Source: Vallitaleaceae bacterium
Lineage (GTDB): Bacteria > Bacillota > Clostridia > Lachnospirales > Vallitaleaceae
Length of the DNA: 32,883 nt
NCBI GenBank assembly: GCA_029935405.1
Contig: JAOZKH010000020.1
Location: 1-32,883 of the forward strand
Reading direction: 5' to 3'
In this document: positions 8,032 through 17,086 of the stretch, piece by piece
How the letters are laid out: the number at the start of each line of letters is the position of its first letter
Numbering within the stretch: position 1 is the first letter of the stretch
The notes under the pieces: generated by a model
The model's input: the letters and a program-made list of their open reading frames with translations, nothing else
The model's database searches: none
Told to the model about the DNA's origin: nothing
Position numbers and translations under genes: made by a program

Positions 8032-8655
8032 ATGAATAAAGGTTTGCTTTTTATAATATCTGGCTTTTCCGGGGCAGGTAAAGGTACAATTGTAGAAGCA
8101 TTTTTAGAACGTAATCTAGATGTTAAGCTATCAATATCTGCAACTACTAGAGAGTGTCGAGAATGTGAAATAGAGGGTGTTCACTATAATTATATTTCAA
8201 GGGAGTCTTTTGAAAATATGATTAAGAATGGTGATATGTTTGAGTATGCTACTTATGTTGGTAATTATTATGGAACTCCAAAAAGTTTTGTTATGAAAGA
8301 ACTTGAAAAAGGCAACGATGTAATCTTAGAAATAGAAATGCAAGGAGCACTTCAAGTTAAAGAAATGTATGATGATGCAATAATGATTTTTGTTGTACCA
8401 CCTCATGCTAAGGACTTAAAAGATAGATTGCTTAATCGTGGCACGGAAGGAATAGATATTATAAACAATAGGTTAAAACGATCATATGAAGAAACTGAAC
8501 TTATGCTTAATTATGATTATTTGCTTGTTAATGACCAATTAGATGATGCAATAAAATCTCTAGAGGGCATAAGATGTGCAGAAAAAATTAAATACAAAAG
8601 ATTTTTATATCTAAAAGATAAATTCAAGGAAGAACTTAAGGAAATTATTGACTAA
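8032..8655 (+). CDS. gmk: Guanylate kinase
   Basis: 207 residues. Phosphorylates GMP to GDP with ATP, in the cytoplasm. The P-loop is SGFSGAGKGT (Lys17), a slight variant of the usual SGPSGVGKGT. Further signatures: SATTRECRECEIEGVHYNYIS for GMP binding, FEYATYVGNYYGTP, and ILEIEMQGALQVK. Second gene of the yicC-gmk-rpoZ unit, 16 bases after yicC, with AAAGG upstream. Its product GDP is a RelQ substrate, and in Firmicutes guanylate kinase is itself inhibited by (p)ppGpp, so the enzyme is linked functionally to relQ in this window. Confidence 0.96.
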   Translation: MNKGLLFIISGFSGAGKGTIVEAFLERNLDVKLSISATTRECRECEIEGVHYNYISRESFENMIKNGDMFEYATYVGNYYGTPKSFVMKELEKGNDVILEIEMQGALQVKEMYDDAIMIFVVPPHAKDLKDRLLNRGTEGIDIINNRLKRSYEETELMLNYDYLLVNDQLDDAIKSLEGIRCAEKIKYKRFLYLKDKFKEELKEIID

Positions 8656-8679
8656 ACAGTTTTTTGAAAGGAGTTTTAT

Positions 8680-8898
8680 ATGTTACATCCATCATATTCA
8701 GATTTAATGGGAATCATCAATGACAGAAGCGGGGAAAATACTGATAAAGTTGAAAGCCGTTATTCAGTTATAATTGCTACTTCAAAAAGAGCTAGACAAT
8801 TAATTGAAGGTGACGAGCCTTTGACTGAAACAACTACCCCTAAAGCATTATCAATTGCAGTAGAAGAATTATACGAAGGTAAAATTGATATTGAATAG
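8680..8898 (+). CDS. rpoZ: DNA-directed RNA polymerase omega subunit
   Basis: 72 residues. It starts MLHPSYSDLMGIIND and carries the RYSVIIATSKRARQL core typical of omega, which helps beta-prime fold and join the polymerase. A strong AAAGGAG precedes the ATG. Third and last gene of the operon; a strong terminator follows at 8937-8972. In most Firmicutes coaBC comes next before priA, but it is absent here. Confidence 0.95.
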   Translation: MLHPSYSDLMGIINDRSGENTDKVESRYSVIIATSKRARQLIEGDEPLTETTTPKALSIAVEELYEGKIDIE

Positions 8899-8936
8899 TA
8901 GGAGTCTTTATTCTAAAAAAATCAAAGATAAATAAA

Positions 8937-8972
8937 AAATAGCTGTCTCAGTTAATTGAGGCAGTTATTTTT
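8937..8972 (+). terminator. Terminator of yicC-gmk-rpoZ
   Basis: A 14-bp stem with two G-U pairs (AAATAGCTGTCTCA / TGAGGCAGTTATTT), a 6-nt loop and a T5 tract. It separates the operon from the diguanylate cyclase promoter. Confidence 0.92.
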
Positions 8973-9005
8973 ACGGAAAGAAAGTGTTACTTGTCTTTTA
9001 TATAC

Positions 9006-9034
9006 TTGTTAATCTTTAAGTAGTCTTGTATAAT
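9006..9034 (+). promoter_or_regulatory. Promoter of the diguanylate cyclase gene (and probably priA onward)
   Basis: TTGTTA, 17-bp spacer, perfect TATAAT. The ATG used by the ORF track (9033) lies inside the -10 box, which rules it out as the start for this transcript. No other promoter was seen between here and thiN. Confidence 0.82.
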
Positions 9035-9071
9035 GAAAGAAATTGTAAATAATAAGACGAAGGTGATTTAT

Positions 9072-10874
9072 ATGAAATTATTTGAAAAAAGTTCAATGTC
9101 TTTAATGAATAAAATAATAGTATATTTTGTTGGATACACGATAGTGGTCATGTTTTTGTTTTCACTAACGATTTATTTAGTTGATTATTCGAAGATGAAT
9201 TTAATCAATGCTAGTTATTCTAGAGATATTGCAGAGTTAGAAGCAGATATGGTAAATAATTGGTTAGATGATAGTATTCGAAAACTAAACGACATTAGTA
9301 TTATGGCAGGAAATTCACAAAATGGATTAATGACAAATATTGAAGGCCTAATAGATATACAACAACAGAATAAAGATAATTTTAGACATTTATATTTGGT
9401 GAATACAGAAGGTGAATATATAGATACTTTTGGTCAAGAAGCAAATATGAATGATGAGATAATAACGGAGATTATAAATGGAGAAAAGGAATTGGTTGTT
9501 ACTAGTCCTATGATTCATCCTATTTTATCAGAAGCACTTTTTAATGTAATAGTTCCAGTATATGATGGAACCAAAATAATTGGAGTGTTAGGAGCAACAG
9601 TTACGATGGATCAGCTTAGTAAGAGACTTAATGAATATGAAGTTTCTGATGCTGGATTTGGTTGGCTAGTTGATGAAAATCTAACAGTTATAGCACATCC
9701 TGAAGAAGATAATATTCTTAATATGTCATTGTATTCCACAGAGTTAATAAAAGAAAAATCTTTAGAAGACTTAAAAGTGAAATCCGCTAATACATTTGGT
9801 TACAGTGGATTAGATCTTGTTGCTATCGATTTAGTGGAAGATGGATATGCAACAGGTAAATACACTGATTTAGATGGATACAATAGAACAGTTTCCTTTG
9901 TAAAAGTGAATAATGCAGAAAATTGGTATGTGGGATTTACAACTTTTGACGATAAAATTCCATCATCTTCAAGAAGTTTGCTGATATATATGGTTATTGG
10001 AGTTGCGCTTATAGTAGCAATTACAATATTTGCAACATATTTATTGGCAAGTGAAGTCACAAAACCAATCAATCAACTGATACATGTAGTTAATTTATTC
10101 ATTGGAGGTAATAGTGGCGTTCGAGCAAAAGTGGATACGGATGATGAATTCGGAAAATTAGGAAAAGCTTTTAATGGAATGGCAGATACTATTATTGAAC
10201 ACACAGATAATGTAGAAGCATTAATTAAAGAACGTACATATATGCTTGCTGATCTTAATTATCAAATTGTAGTACGAAATAAAGAGCTTAACACCATGAA
10301 TGAAGAGCTTGAAACAACTAATGATAAGTTACACTCACTTGCAACTACAGATATGCTTACAGGGCTTTATAATCGCCATGAACTTGTTCGTTCAATGCAA
10401 ACCTTTATGGATGGTGTACTAAAAAGTGATGATGCAGGATTTTCAGTTCTGTTTATAGACTTAGATAATTTTAAATATTATAATGATACATTTAGTCATG
10501 AAATAGGAGACTTCCTATTGATTGAAGTTGCAAAAATACTTAAAGCAAATATTAGAGATAATGATATTGTAGCAAGATATGGCGGAGATGAATTTGTTGT
10601 TTTACTTAAACATGGTGACTTTGATGTCTCTAAAATGATATCTGAACGAATACATGCAAAAATTTTAGAACAAAAGGGCTTTAGAAAAGCTATTGAACGT
10701 AAAATTAAATCTGAAATTTTATTATTAGGTAAGAATATGTTGTCTTGTTCTATTGGTATTGTTAATTACAATAAGAATATAAATGCTAGAACCGTTGAAG
10801 AACTGTTAGCTTTAGCTGATGATACAATGTATAAAGCTAAGAAACAAGGTAAATCAAGAATTGTAGTTAGTTAA
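9072..10874 (+). CDS. Membrane-bound diguanylate cyclase (dCACHE-HAMP-GGDEF)
   Basis: 600 residues from ATG 9072, chosen because AAGGTGA precedes it and the track start lies within the -10 box. Order: short N-terminus; helix 1 (about 15-37); an extracytoplasmic dCACHE-like sensor (about 40-300) with the FGWLVDENLTVIAHPEE signature; helix 2 (about 304-326); HAMP (to about 380); a coiled coil; a GGDEF domain (about 430-600). The cyclase looks active: YGGDEF at 503-508, FIDLDNFKYYND metal/substrate motif, SCSIGIV. RDND (495-498) fits the RxxD inhibitory site. It should make cyclic di-GMP from two GTP in response to an external small ligand. It lies between rpoZ and priA, where coaBC is expected, 9 bases from priA. 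Confidence 0.92.
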   Translation: MKLFEKSSMSLMNKIIVYFVGYTIVVMFLFSLTIYLVDYSKMNLINASYSRDIAELEADMVNNWLDDSIRKLNDISIMAGNSQNGLMTNIEGLIDIQQQNKDNFRHLYLVNTEGEYIDTFGQEANMNDEIITEIINGEKELVVTSPMIHPILSEALFNVIVPVYDGTKIIGVLGATVTMDQLSKRLNEYEVSDAGFGWLVDENLTVIAHPEEDNILNMSLYSTELIKEKSLEDLKVKSANTFGYSGLDLVAIDLVEDGYATGKYTDLDGYNRTVSFVKVNNAENWYVGFTTFDDKIPSSSRSLLIYMVIGVALIVAITIFATYLLASEVTKPINQLIHVVNLFIGGNSGVRAKVDTDDEFGKLGKAFNGMADTIIEHTDNVEALIKERTYMLADLNYQIVVRNKELNTMNEELETTNDKLHSLATTDMLTGLYNRHELVRSMQTFMDGVLKSDDAGFSVLFIDLDNFKYYNDTFSHEIGDFLLIEVAKILKANIRDNDIVARYGGDEFVVLLKHGDFDVSKMISERIHAKILEQKGFRKAIERKIKSEILLLGKNMLSCSIGIVNYNKNINARTVEELLALADDTMYKAKKQGKSRIVVS

Positions 10875-10883
10875 GAAGGTTAT

Positions 10884-13169
10884 ATGAGTATAAAAAACAG
10901 AGAAATGGTAGCCAAAGTTATCATTGGTATATCTACAAATGCATTAAATCGATTATTTACATATGTAATTCCGACAGACCTTAACGATCAAGTAGAAATA
11001 GGGTCTGTTGTTTTAGTGCCATTTGGTAAAGGGAATCACCTAAAAGAAGCATATGTTATTGATATTGAATTCAATGAAGGGACTTATGAATTTGAACTAA
11101 AAAAAATATATGAAGTTAAGGAAAATGTTTCTGTAATGAAAGAATTATTGCAAGTAGCTTCTTGGATGCATAATAGATATCAATGCACTATTACGTCAGC
11201 TTTAAAACTTATGCTACCTAGAGATATTAATGTAAAACTTAAAACTTTTAAAACAATTGTGATAAATAAGGTGCAATTAACAAAATTAAAAGAATATAAA
11301 TTAATGATTATCAAAGATAAACGCTTAGTAAAACGACTAGCTATTATTGAATTTTTGGAAAATGTATGTATTAACTCAGATACAGAGATTTACTATTTTG
11401 TTGAAAAAGATCTGTTGGCGTGGTTAAATACTAATAGTGCAATGATTAAAAACTTAGAAAAGCTTGATTTATTAGAACGTCGAGATGAAGTGTATGAACG
11501 TAAAATTGCCATATTAGATCAAAAAACATACGATGAAAAGTTTGAACTAACAAAGGAACAATTAGTTGTTTCTAATGAGATTACAAAAAGCTTAGATACT
11601 AATAAAATATTTCTTGTTCATGGAGTTACAGGAAGTGGTAAAACAGAAGTGTATATGAACCTTATTAAACGAGTAATAAGTAATGGACAAAAGGCTATTG
11701 TATTAATTCCTGAAATAGGGTTAACACCACAGATGATAATGCGGTTTACAGGTAGGTTTGGAAATATTATTGGAGTAATGCATTCGAAATTGAATTTAGG
11801 AGAACGTTACGAACAATGGCAAAAAGCTAGTAATAATGATGTGAAGATTATGATTGGTGCTAGGTCAGCTATTTTTACACCCTTTGATAATATTGGTATT
11901 ATAATTATTGATGAAGAACATGAACATACATATAAATCCGAACAAAATCCAAAGTATCATGCAAGAGAAGTTGCAATTAAACGAGGTATATATCATAATT
12001 GTCCAGTTGTTTTAGGTAGTGCAACACCGCTTGTTGATAATTATTATAAAGCAAGTTTAAATCAGTATAAATTATTAAATATGACAAAACGTGCTGTTGC
12101 AAACGCATATAAAGATATTCACTTAATTGATATGAGACAAGAATTAGAAGCGGGAAATACAGGTGTACTTAGTAGAGAATTATATAATGCAATATCAGAA
12201 GCTCTTTTAAAGGGTGAACAAATTATACTGTTTATAAACCGTAGAGGATATGCAAATAGTATTTCTTGTAGACAATGTGGGTTTGTATATAAATGTGATC
12301 ACTGTGATATTTCTATGACCTATCATAAGAGTAACAGGCGTTTGATTTGTCATATGTGTGGAGATTCAAAACCAATGAAAAAAGAATGTCCTATGTGTGG
12401 CTCTAAATATATTAAGGGCTTTGGAGCAGGTACTCAAAAAATAGAAGCGTTGATTAGCACAATTTTTAAAAATGCAAAGATTATAAGAATGGATCAAGAT
12501 ACAACTAGTAGAAAACACGGTCACGAAACTATACTTAAACAGTTTAGAAATCATGAAGCTGATATACTTATAGGTACCCAAATGGTAGCTAAGGGACATG
12601 ACTTTCATAATGTTACGGTTGTAGGTGTACTCGCAGCTGATATAAGCTTGAATGTGGAAGATTATAGAGGTGCTGAAAGAACTTTTCAGTTAATTACACA
12701 AGTTATTGGAAGAACAGGTCGTGGAGATAGACCGGGAAGGGCTTTTATTCAAACATATCAACCTGGTCATTATAGTATTGTCCATGCTATTAACGAGGAT
12801 TATATTAGTTTTTATAATGAAGAAATCATATTTAGACAAACGATGATTTATCCTCCGTTTTGTCATTTGTTATGTATTATTACAATGTCAGAAAATGATT
12901 ATTTAGGAAGAAATTTACTTGATCAATGTGTAAGTGTGATAAAAAATCTGTATTTAAATACAGAGGATACAAAATTTATTATATTAGGTCCTGCAAAAAC
13001 AAGTATTGGAAAAATTAAAGGTTTATATCGAAATCGTATTATTGTTAAAGGAAGTTCTTATAAAAAGTTGACTTTAGTCATGAAAGAACTTTATAATAGA
13101 AAAGATAAAGATAATAATTATACAAAAGTAAAATTATCAATGGAATTAAATCCAATGGGGTTTAACTAA
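10884..13169 (+). CDS. priA: Primosomal protein N' (replication restart helicase)
   Basis: 761 residues. Reloads the replisome at stalled forks as a 3'-to-5' superfamily 2 helicase. N-terminal DNA-binding region (about 1-200); Walker A GVTGSGKTEVY (247 on); DEEH box (343-346); zinc-binding region from Cys462 with four CxxC-type pairs (CRQC, CDHC, CHMC, CPMC); then GTQMVAKGHDFHNVT and QVIGRTGRGDRPG of helicase motifs V and VI. Normal length and all key residues present. ATG is 9 bases after the diguanylate cyclase stop with AAGAAGG upstream, so the two are likely co-transcribed, linking an essential gene to a signalling gene's promoter. Confidence 0.97.
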   Translation: MSIKNREMVAKVIIGISTNALNRLFTYVIPTDLNDQVEIGSVVLVPFGKGNHLKEAYVIDIEFNEGTYEFELKKIYEVKENVSVMKELLQVASWMHNRYQCTITSALKLMLPRDINVKLKTFKTIVINKVQLTKLKEYKLMIIKDKRLVKRLAIIEFLENVCINSDTEIYYFVEKDLLAWLNTNSAMIKNLEKLDLLERRDEVYERKIAILDQKTYDEKFELTKEQLVVSNEITKSLDTNKIFLVHGVTGSGKTEVYMNLIKRVISNGQKAIVLIPEIGLTPQMIMRFTGRFGNIIGVMHSKLNLGERYEQWQKASNNDVKIMIGARSAIFTPFDNIGIIIIDEEHEHTYKSEQNPKYHAREVAIKRGIYHNCPVVLGSATPLVDNYYKASLNQYKLLNMTKRAVANAYKDIHLIDMRQELEAGNTGVLSRELYNAISEALLKGEQIILFINRRGYANSISCRQCGFVYKCDHCDISMTYHKSNRRLICHMCGDSKPMKKECPMCGSKYIKGFGAGTQKIEALISTIFKNAKIIRMDQDTTSRKHGHETILKQFRNHEADILIGTQMVAKGHDFHNVTVVGVLAADISLNVEDYRGAERTFQLITQVIGRTGRGDRPGRAFIQTYQPGHYSIVHAINEDYISFYNEEIIFRQTMIYPPFCHLLCIITMSENDYLGRNLLDQCVSVIKNLYLNTEDTKFIILGPAKTSIGKIKGLYRNRIIVKGSSYKKLTLVMKELYNRKDKDNNYTKVKLSMELNPMGFN

Positions 13170-13196
13170 TCCTATTTATTATAAAGGAGATTAAAT

Positions 13197-13652
13197 ATGG
13201 CGCGTAGAAAAATTAGAATTGACGAAGATATAATTTTAAGAAAAGTTTCAAGGCCTATAGACGAAATAACGCCTAAGATTAAAGCATTAGTAGAAGATAT
13301 GATTGAAACAATGATTTATGCAAATGGTGTTGGGCTTGCAGCACCACAAGTGGGCGTTTTAAGAAGAGTTGTTGTTATTGATGTTGGTGAAGGGCCTGTT
13401 ATTATGATAAATCCCGAAATCATTGAAACTGAAGGTGAGCAAGAGGGAATTGAAGGTTGTTTAAGTGTACCTGGTAAGTCAGGAACAGTAACTAGGCCTT
13501 TTAGAGTTGTAGCAAAAGCTACAGATATAGAGGGTAAAGAGTTTATAATAGAGGGTGAAGAATTTATGGCAAGAGCAATTTGTCACGAACTTGATCATTT
13601 AGAGGGTAAACTATATACAGATATTGCAGTTGATATTATAACTGAAGAATAA
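13197..13652 (+). CDS. def: Peptide deformylase
   Basis: 151 residues. Removes the formyl group from the N-terminal Met of new proteins. All three motifs are present: GVGLAAPQVG (from residue 44), EGCLS (metal ligand Cys88) and HELDH (130-134, metal ligands His130 and His134, catalytic Glu131). Length fits the short type 1 enzymes. AAAGGAGA precedes ATG. It lies between priA and fmt as in most Firmicutes; def and fmt encode removal and addition of the same formyl group. Confidence 0.97.
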   Translation: MARRKIRIDEDIILRKVSRPIDEITPKIKALVEDMIETMIYANGVGLAAPQVGVLRRVVVIDVGEGPVIMINPEIIETEGEQEGIEGCLSVPGKSGTVTRPFRVVAKATDIEGKEFIIEGEEFMARAICHELDHLEGKLYTDIAVDIITEE

Positions 13653-13668
13653 ATATAGAGGTATTATT

Positions 13669-14604
13669 ATGAAAATTATTTTTATGGGAACGCCAGATTT
13701 TAGTGTTCCGACACTGAAGACATTAATCGAATCTAAACATGAAGTTGTTGCTTGCTATACACAACCTGACAAACCAAAAGGGCGGGGTAAAAAACTTCAA
13801 ATGACACCTGTTAAAGCGGCTTGTATAGAAGCAAAAATTCCTGTTTATCAACCAACTAAAATTAGAAATAAAGAGAATATAATTAAATTTCAAGAAATCA
13901 AAGCAGATATAGCGGTTGTTATAGCCTATGGTCAAATTTTACCAAAGGAGATTTTAGATACACCTAAGTATGGATGCATAAACATTCATGCCTCACTTCT
14001 TCCAAAGTATAGAGGTGCAGCGCCTTATCAATGGGCGGTTATCAACGGTGAAACAACAACGGGAATTACTACGATGCAGATGGATGTAGGTATGGATACA
14101 GGTGATATGCTGCTTAAAACTATTGTTAATATTGACAACTTTGAAACAGCTGGCTCACTTCATGATAAGTTAATGTATTCAGGTGGTAAATTACTTCTAG
14201 AAACCTTAAAACAAGTTGAAGAGGAGACCCTAAAACCTATTAAGCAAAATGATGAGTTGGCCACTTATGCACCTATGCTAGATAAGAATTATGGAAAGAT
14301 AAATTGGCATAAATCTGCAGTGGAAATTGAAAGTCTAATAAGAGGTTTAAATCCATGGCCAAGTGCTTATACATTTATGGATGATAAACTATTAAAAATT
14401 TGGAAGGCAACAATTATTGAAGAAGCTACAGAGAAGCATAAGCCCGGAACAATCTTAAGTATTTACGATAAAGAGGGAATTGTCGTTCAATGTGACACTG
14501 GTGCATTATTAGTTACTGAACTTCAGCTTCAAGGCAAAAAACGTATGGATACACCTTCGTTTATGAGAGGTTATAATATTACAGTGGGTGGTATTTTAGA
14601 ATAA
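13669..14604 (+). CDS. fmt: Methionyl-tRNA formyltransferase
   Basis: 311 residues, the usual size. Transfers a formyl group from 10-formyltetrahydrofolate to Met-tRNA(fMet). It starts MKIIFMGTPDFSVPTL. The formyltransferase core has the catalytic pair region CINIHASLLPKYRGAAP (Asn105, His107) and MDVGMDTGDML with the catalytic Asp; the C-terminal OB-type domain includes IRGLNPWPSAYT. Start 16 bases after def, in the conserved def-fmt pair. A zinc metallopeptidase gene often found after fmt in Clostridia is absent here; rsmB follows directly. Confidence 0.97.
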   Translation: MKIIFMGTPDFSVPTLKTLIESKHEVVACYTQPDKPKGRGKKLQMTPVKAACIEAKIPVYQPTKIRNKENIIKFQEIKADIAVVIAYGQILPKEILDTPKYGCINIHASLLPKYRGAAPYQWAVINGETTTGITTMQMDVGMDTGDMLLKTIVNIDNFETAGSLHDKLMYSGGKLLLETLKQVEEETLKPIKQNDELATYAPMLDKNYGKINWHKSAVEIESLIRGLNPWPSAYTFMDDKLLKIWKATIIEEATEKHKPGTILSIYDKEGIVVQCDTGALLVTELQLQGKKRMDTPSFMRGYNITVGGILE

Positions 14605-14666
14605 GCCACAGTATATAAAGACTAACTATATAAAAAAATCGTAGTATAACATTTGTGGAGGACGTA

Positions 14667-16034
14667 ATGACAAAAGGTTCTGAACGTAATTATATCTTAA
14701 AGATATTAGAAGACATAGACAAAAAGGGACTTTTTGTTAATCAAGTTCTTGATGACTACTTTTATGTATATGAATTTGATAAACAACAAAGAAGCTTTAT
14801 ATCAAAGATTGTATATGGAACTATTGAACAACGATATTACATTGATTTTGCAGTTAATAGTGTATCTAAAGTTAAAGTTCGAAAAATGAAACCAGTTATT
14901 AAATATATTATACGTATGACTGCTTACCAAATCTTATTTATGGATAAAGTTCCTGATCACGCTGCAATTAATGAAGGGGTAAAACTTACAAAGAAACGTA
15001 AGTTTTTTCAATTAACAGGTTTTGTTAATGGTGTTCTTAGAAGTGTTGTAAGAGAGAAAGATACTTTAGAAGAAAAAATAGACAAACTTAAACCGATAGA
15101 AAAGTTATCTATAAGGTATTCTTTTGACCAAGAAATGCTTAAATATTTAATGAAACAGTATGATTTTAAAGTGATCGAAAAGTATTTAATGGAAAGCTTG
15201 AAAACAAAAGCAACCGCCATTAGAGTTAATCAAACAAAAACAAATAGAGAGCAACTTATTAAAGAATTACAGCCAGTTGGATTAATTGAAAATGGCCATA
15301 TTCTAAAGGATAGTTTATATATAACAGAGTATGGTAAAATAACTGACTTAGAAGCTTTTAAAAAAGGGCTATTTCAAGTTCAAGATGAAAGCTCAACATT
15401 AGTTGGCATCATAAGTAATATTAAAGAAGGTGTAAAAGTTTTAGATGTTTGTGCTGCTCCAGGAGGTAAAGCCACGCATATTTCAGATTTACTTAATGGA
15501 AGTGGTGAAGTAGTAGCTTGTGATATTTCTGAACATAAGGTTTTAAAAATTAATGAAAATATACAAAGATTAGGCTTAAACAATATTAAGACTAAATTGC
15601 TTGATGCTAGTATATATAATAAAGAATATAATAATGCGTTTGATATTGTCATTACAGATGTTCCTTGTTCTGGTCTTGGAATAATTCGTAGCAAACCAGA
15701 CATTAAGTTTAATATGAATTATTCAAAGATAGAATCTTTAATTGAACTGCAACAAAAAATAATTCAAAATGTTTCAACCTATGTTAATTCAGGAGGTACT
15801 TTAGTATATAGTACCTGCACAATTAATAAAGAAGAAAATGAGTCTCAAGTTAAAAAATTTCTCGATAATAATAATGACTTTGAATTAATTGATATAAGTA
15901 AAGAAATAGATACATATCAAGATATTAAATATCCTGAAATATTAAAATCGTTTATTAACAATGGTATGCTCCAACTTATAACAGATGAGAAGCTTACAGA
16001 TGGGTTTTTCATCGCCAAACTTAGAAAGAAATAA
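14667..16034 (+). CDS. rsmB: 16S rRNA (cytosine-967-C5) methyltransferase
   Basis: 455 residues. The N-terminal NusB-like domain (about 1-140, with KIVYGTIEQRYYIDF and NEGVKLTKKRK) is followed by a Rossmann-fold SAM methyltransferase: FQVQDESS, DVCAAPGGKATHI (260 on), DVPCSGLG with Cys334, and YSTCTINKEENE with Cys384. These are the two cysteines used by RNA m5C enzymes. The track start GTG 14655 was replaced by ATG 14667 because GGAGG at 14657-14661 overlaps the GTG and is correctly spaced to the ATG. The 62-base gap after fmt holds nothing recognisable. Confidence 0.95.
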   Translation: MTKGSERNYILKILEDIDKKGLFVNQVLDDYFYVYEFDKQQRSFISKIVYGTIEQRYYIDFAVNSVSKVKVRKMKPVIKYIIRMTAYQILFMDKVPDHAAINEGVKLTKKRKFFQLTGFVNGVLRSVVREKDTLEEKIDKLKPIEKLSIRYSFDQEMLKYLMKQYDFKVIEKYLMESLKTKATAIRVNQTKTNREQLIKELQPVGLIENGHILKDSLYITEYGKITDLEAFKKGLFQVQDESSTLVGIISNIKEGVKVLDVCAAPGGKATHISDLLNGSGEVVACDISEHKVLKINENIQRLGLNNIKTKLLDASIYNKEYNNAFDIVITDVPCSGLGIIRSKPDIKFNMNYSKIESLIELQQKIIQNVSTYVNSGGTLVYSTCTINKEENESQVKKFLDNNNDFELIDISKEIDTYQDIKYPEILKSFINNGMLQLITDEKLTDGFFIAKLRKK

Positions 16035-16036
16035 TA

Positions 16037-17077
16037 ATGAATAATGTAGATATAAAATCCTTAACAATTGAAGAAATTGAACAGATCATAATCAAGCTTA
16101 AGCAACCAAGATTTAGAGCTAAGCAACTTTTTAATTGGATTCACGTCAAAAAAATAAGTAATTATAGAGAAATGAAAAATATTCCTTATGCTTTAATAGA
16201 TATTTTGATGATAGACTATCCGTTAATTGCGCTTAATGAAGTTAGCAAGCATGAAGATAATAAAGATGGAACAGTTAAATATTTGTTTGAATTAAAAGAC
16301 AAACAATTGGTGGAAACTGTACTTATGAAGTATAAATATGGGTATTCGATTTGCATATCCTCACAAGTTGGATGTAAAATGGGTTGTACTTTTTGTGCAT
16401 CAACAATAGGTGGTTTAAAAAGACAATTGCTCCCGTCAGAAATGTTAGATCAAATATATGTTATAGAACGTAAGATGGATATTCAAATTCATTCAGTAGT
16501 TGTAATGGGAACAGGTGAACCACTTGACAATTATGATAATTTGATTCGATTTATTAAATTATTGAGCCATGAAAAAGGCAGACATTTATCAAGAAGGAAC
16601 ATTACTGTCTCTACATGTGGTATTATAGATAATATTAATCGCATAGCAATTGATGTTCCACAGATTAATTTAGCAATATCACTTCATTCTCCTTATAATG
16701 ACAAACGAAAAGAAATAATGCCTATTACAATCAAATATCCATTAAATAATCTTATACAAGCATGTAGTTATTATACTAAAAAAACAGGTAGAAGAATTAC
16801 CTTTGAATATAGTTTGATAAATGGCGTTAATGATGATATTGAACATGGTAAAGATTTAGCTAAGCTTTTAAAAGGTATGTTGTGCCATGTAAATTTAATA
16901 CCTATTAATTCAGTTGATGAAAGAGATTATCTGGCAGCAGATAAAGGACATATATTAAGATTTAAAGAAGTGTTAGATAAAGAAAAAATTCCAACAACTA
17001 TTAGACGTTCGTTGGGACAAAACATAGATGCAGCTTGTGGTCAATTGAGAAACAGACATTTGAAAGACCAAAAATAG
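16037..17077 (+). CDS. rlmN: Dual-specificity 23S rRNA/tRNA adenine-C2 methyltransferase RlmN
   Basis: 346 residues. A radical SAM enzyme that methylates A2503 of 23S rRNA and A37 of some tRNAs. The cluster motif is C113-x3-C117-x2-C120 (GCKMGCTFCAS); further blocks are MGTGEPLDNYDN, NITVSTCGI and LAISLHSP; the C-terminal RRSLGQNIDAACGQLR holds catalytic Cys334. Full length. It begins two bases after the rsmB stop, so both ribosome-modification genes are co-translated. RlmN rather than Cfr: housekeeping context and the RlmN-type GQL ending. Confidence 0.96.
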   Translation: MNNVDIKSLTIEEIEQIIIKLKQPRFRAKQLFNWIHVKKISNYREMKNIPYALIDILMIDYPLIALNEVSKHEDNKDGTVKYLFELKDKQLVETVLMKYKYGYSICISSQVGCKMGCTFCASTIGGLKRQLLPSEMLDQIYVIERKMDIQIHSVVVMGTGEPLDNYDNLIRFIKLLSHEKGRHLSRRNITVSTCGIIDNINRIAIDVPQINLAISLHSPYNDKRKEIMPITIKYPLNNLIQACSYYTKKTGRRITFEYSLINGVNDDIEHGKDLAKLLKGMLCHVNLIPINSVDERDYLAADKGHILRFKEVLDKEKIPTTIRRSLGQNIDAACGQLRNRHLKDQK

Positions 17078-17086
17078 GGAGGTTAT

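Noticed and set aside
9033-9071. ORF-track start of the diguanylate cyclase
   Set aside because: The ATG lies inside the TATAAT -10 box; ATG 9072 has AAGGTGA upstream.
15380-15703. 107-aa - strand ORF
   Set aside because: Antisense shadow of the rsmB catalytic domain.
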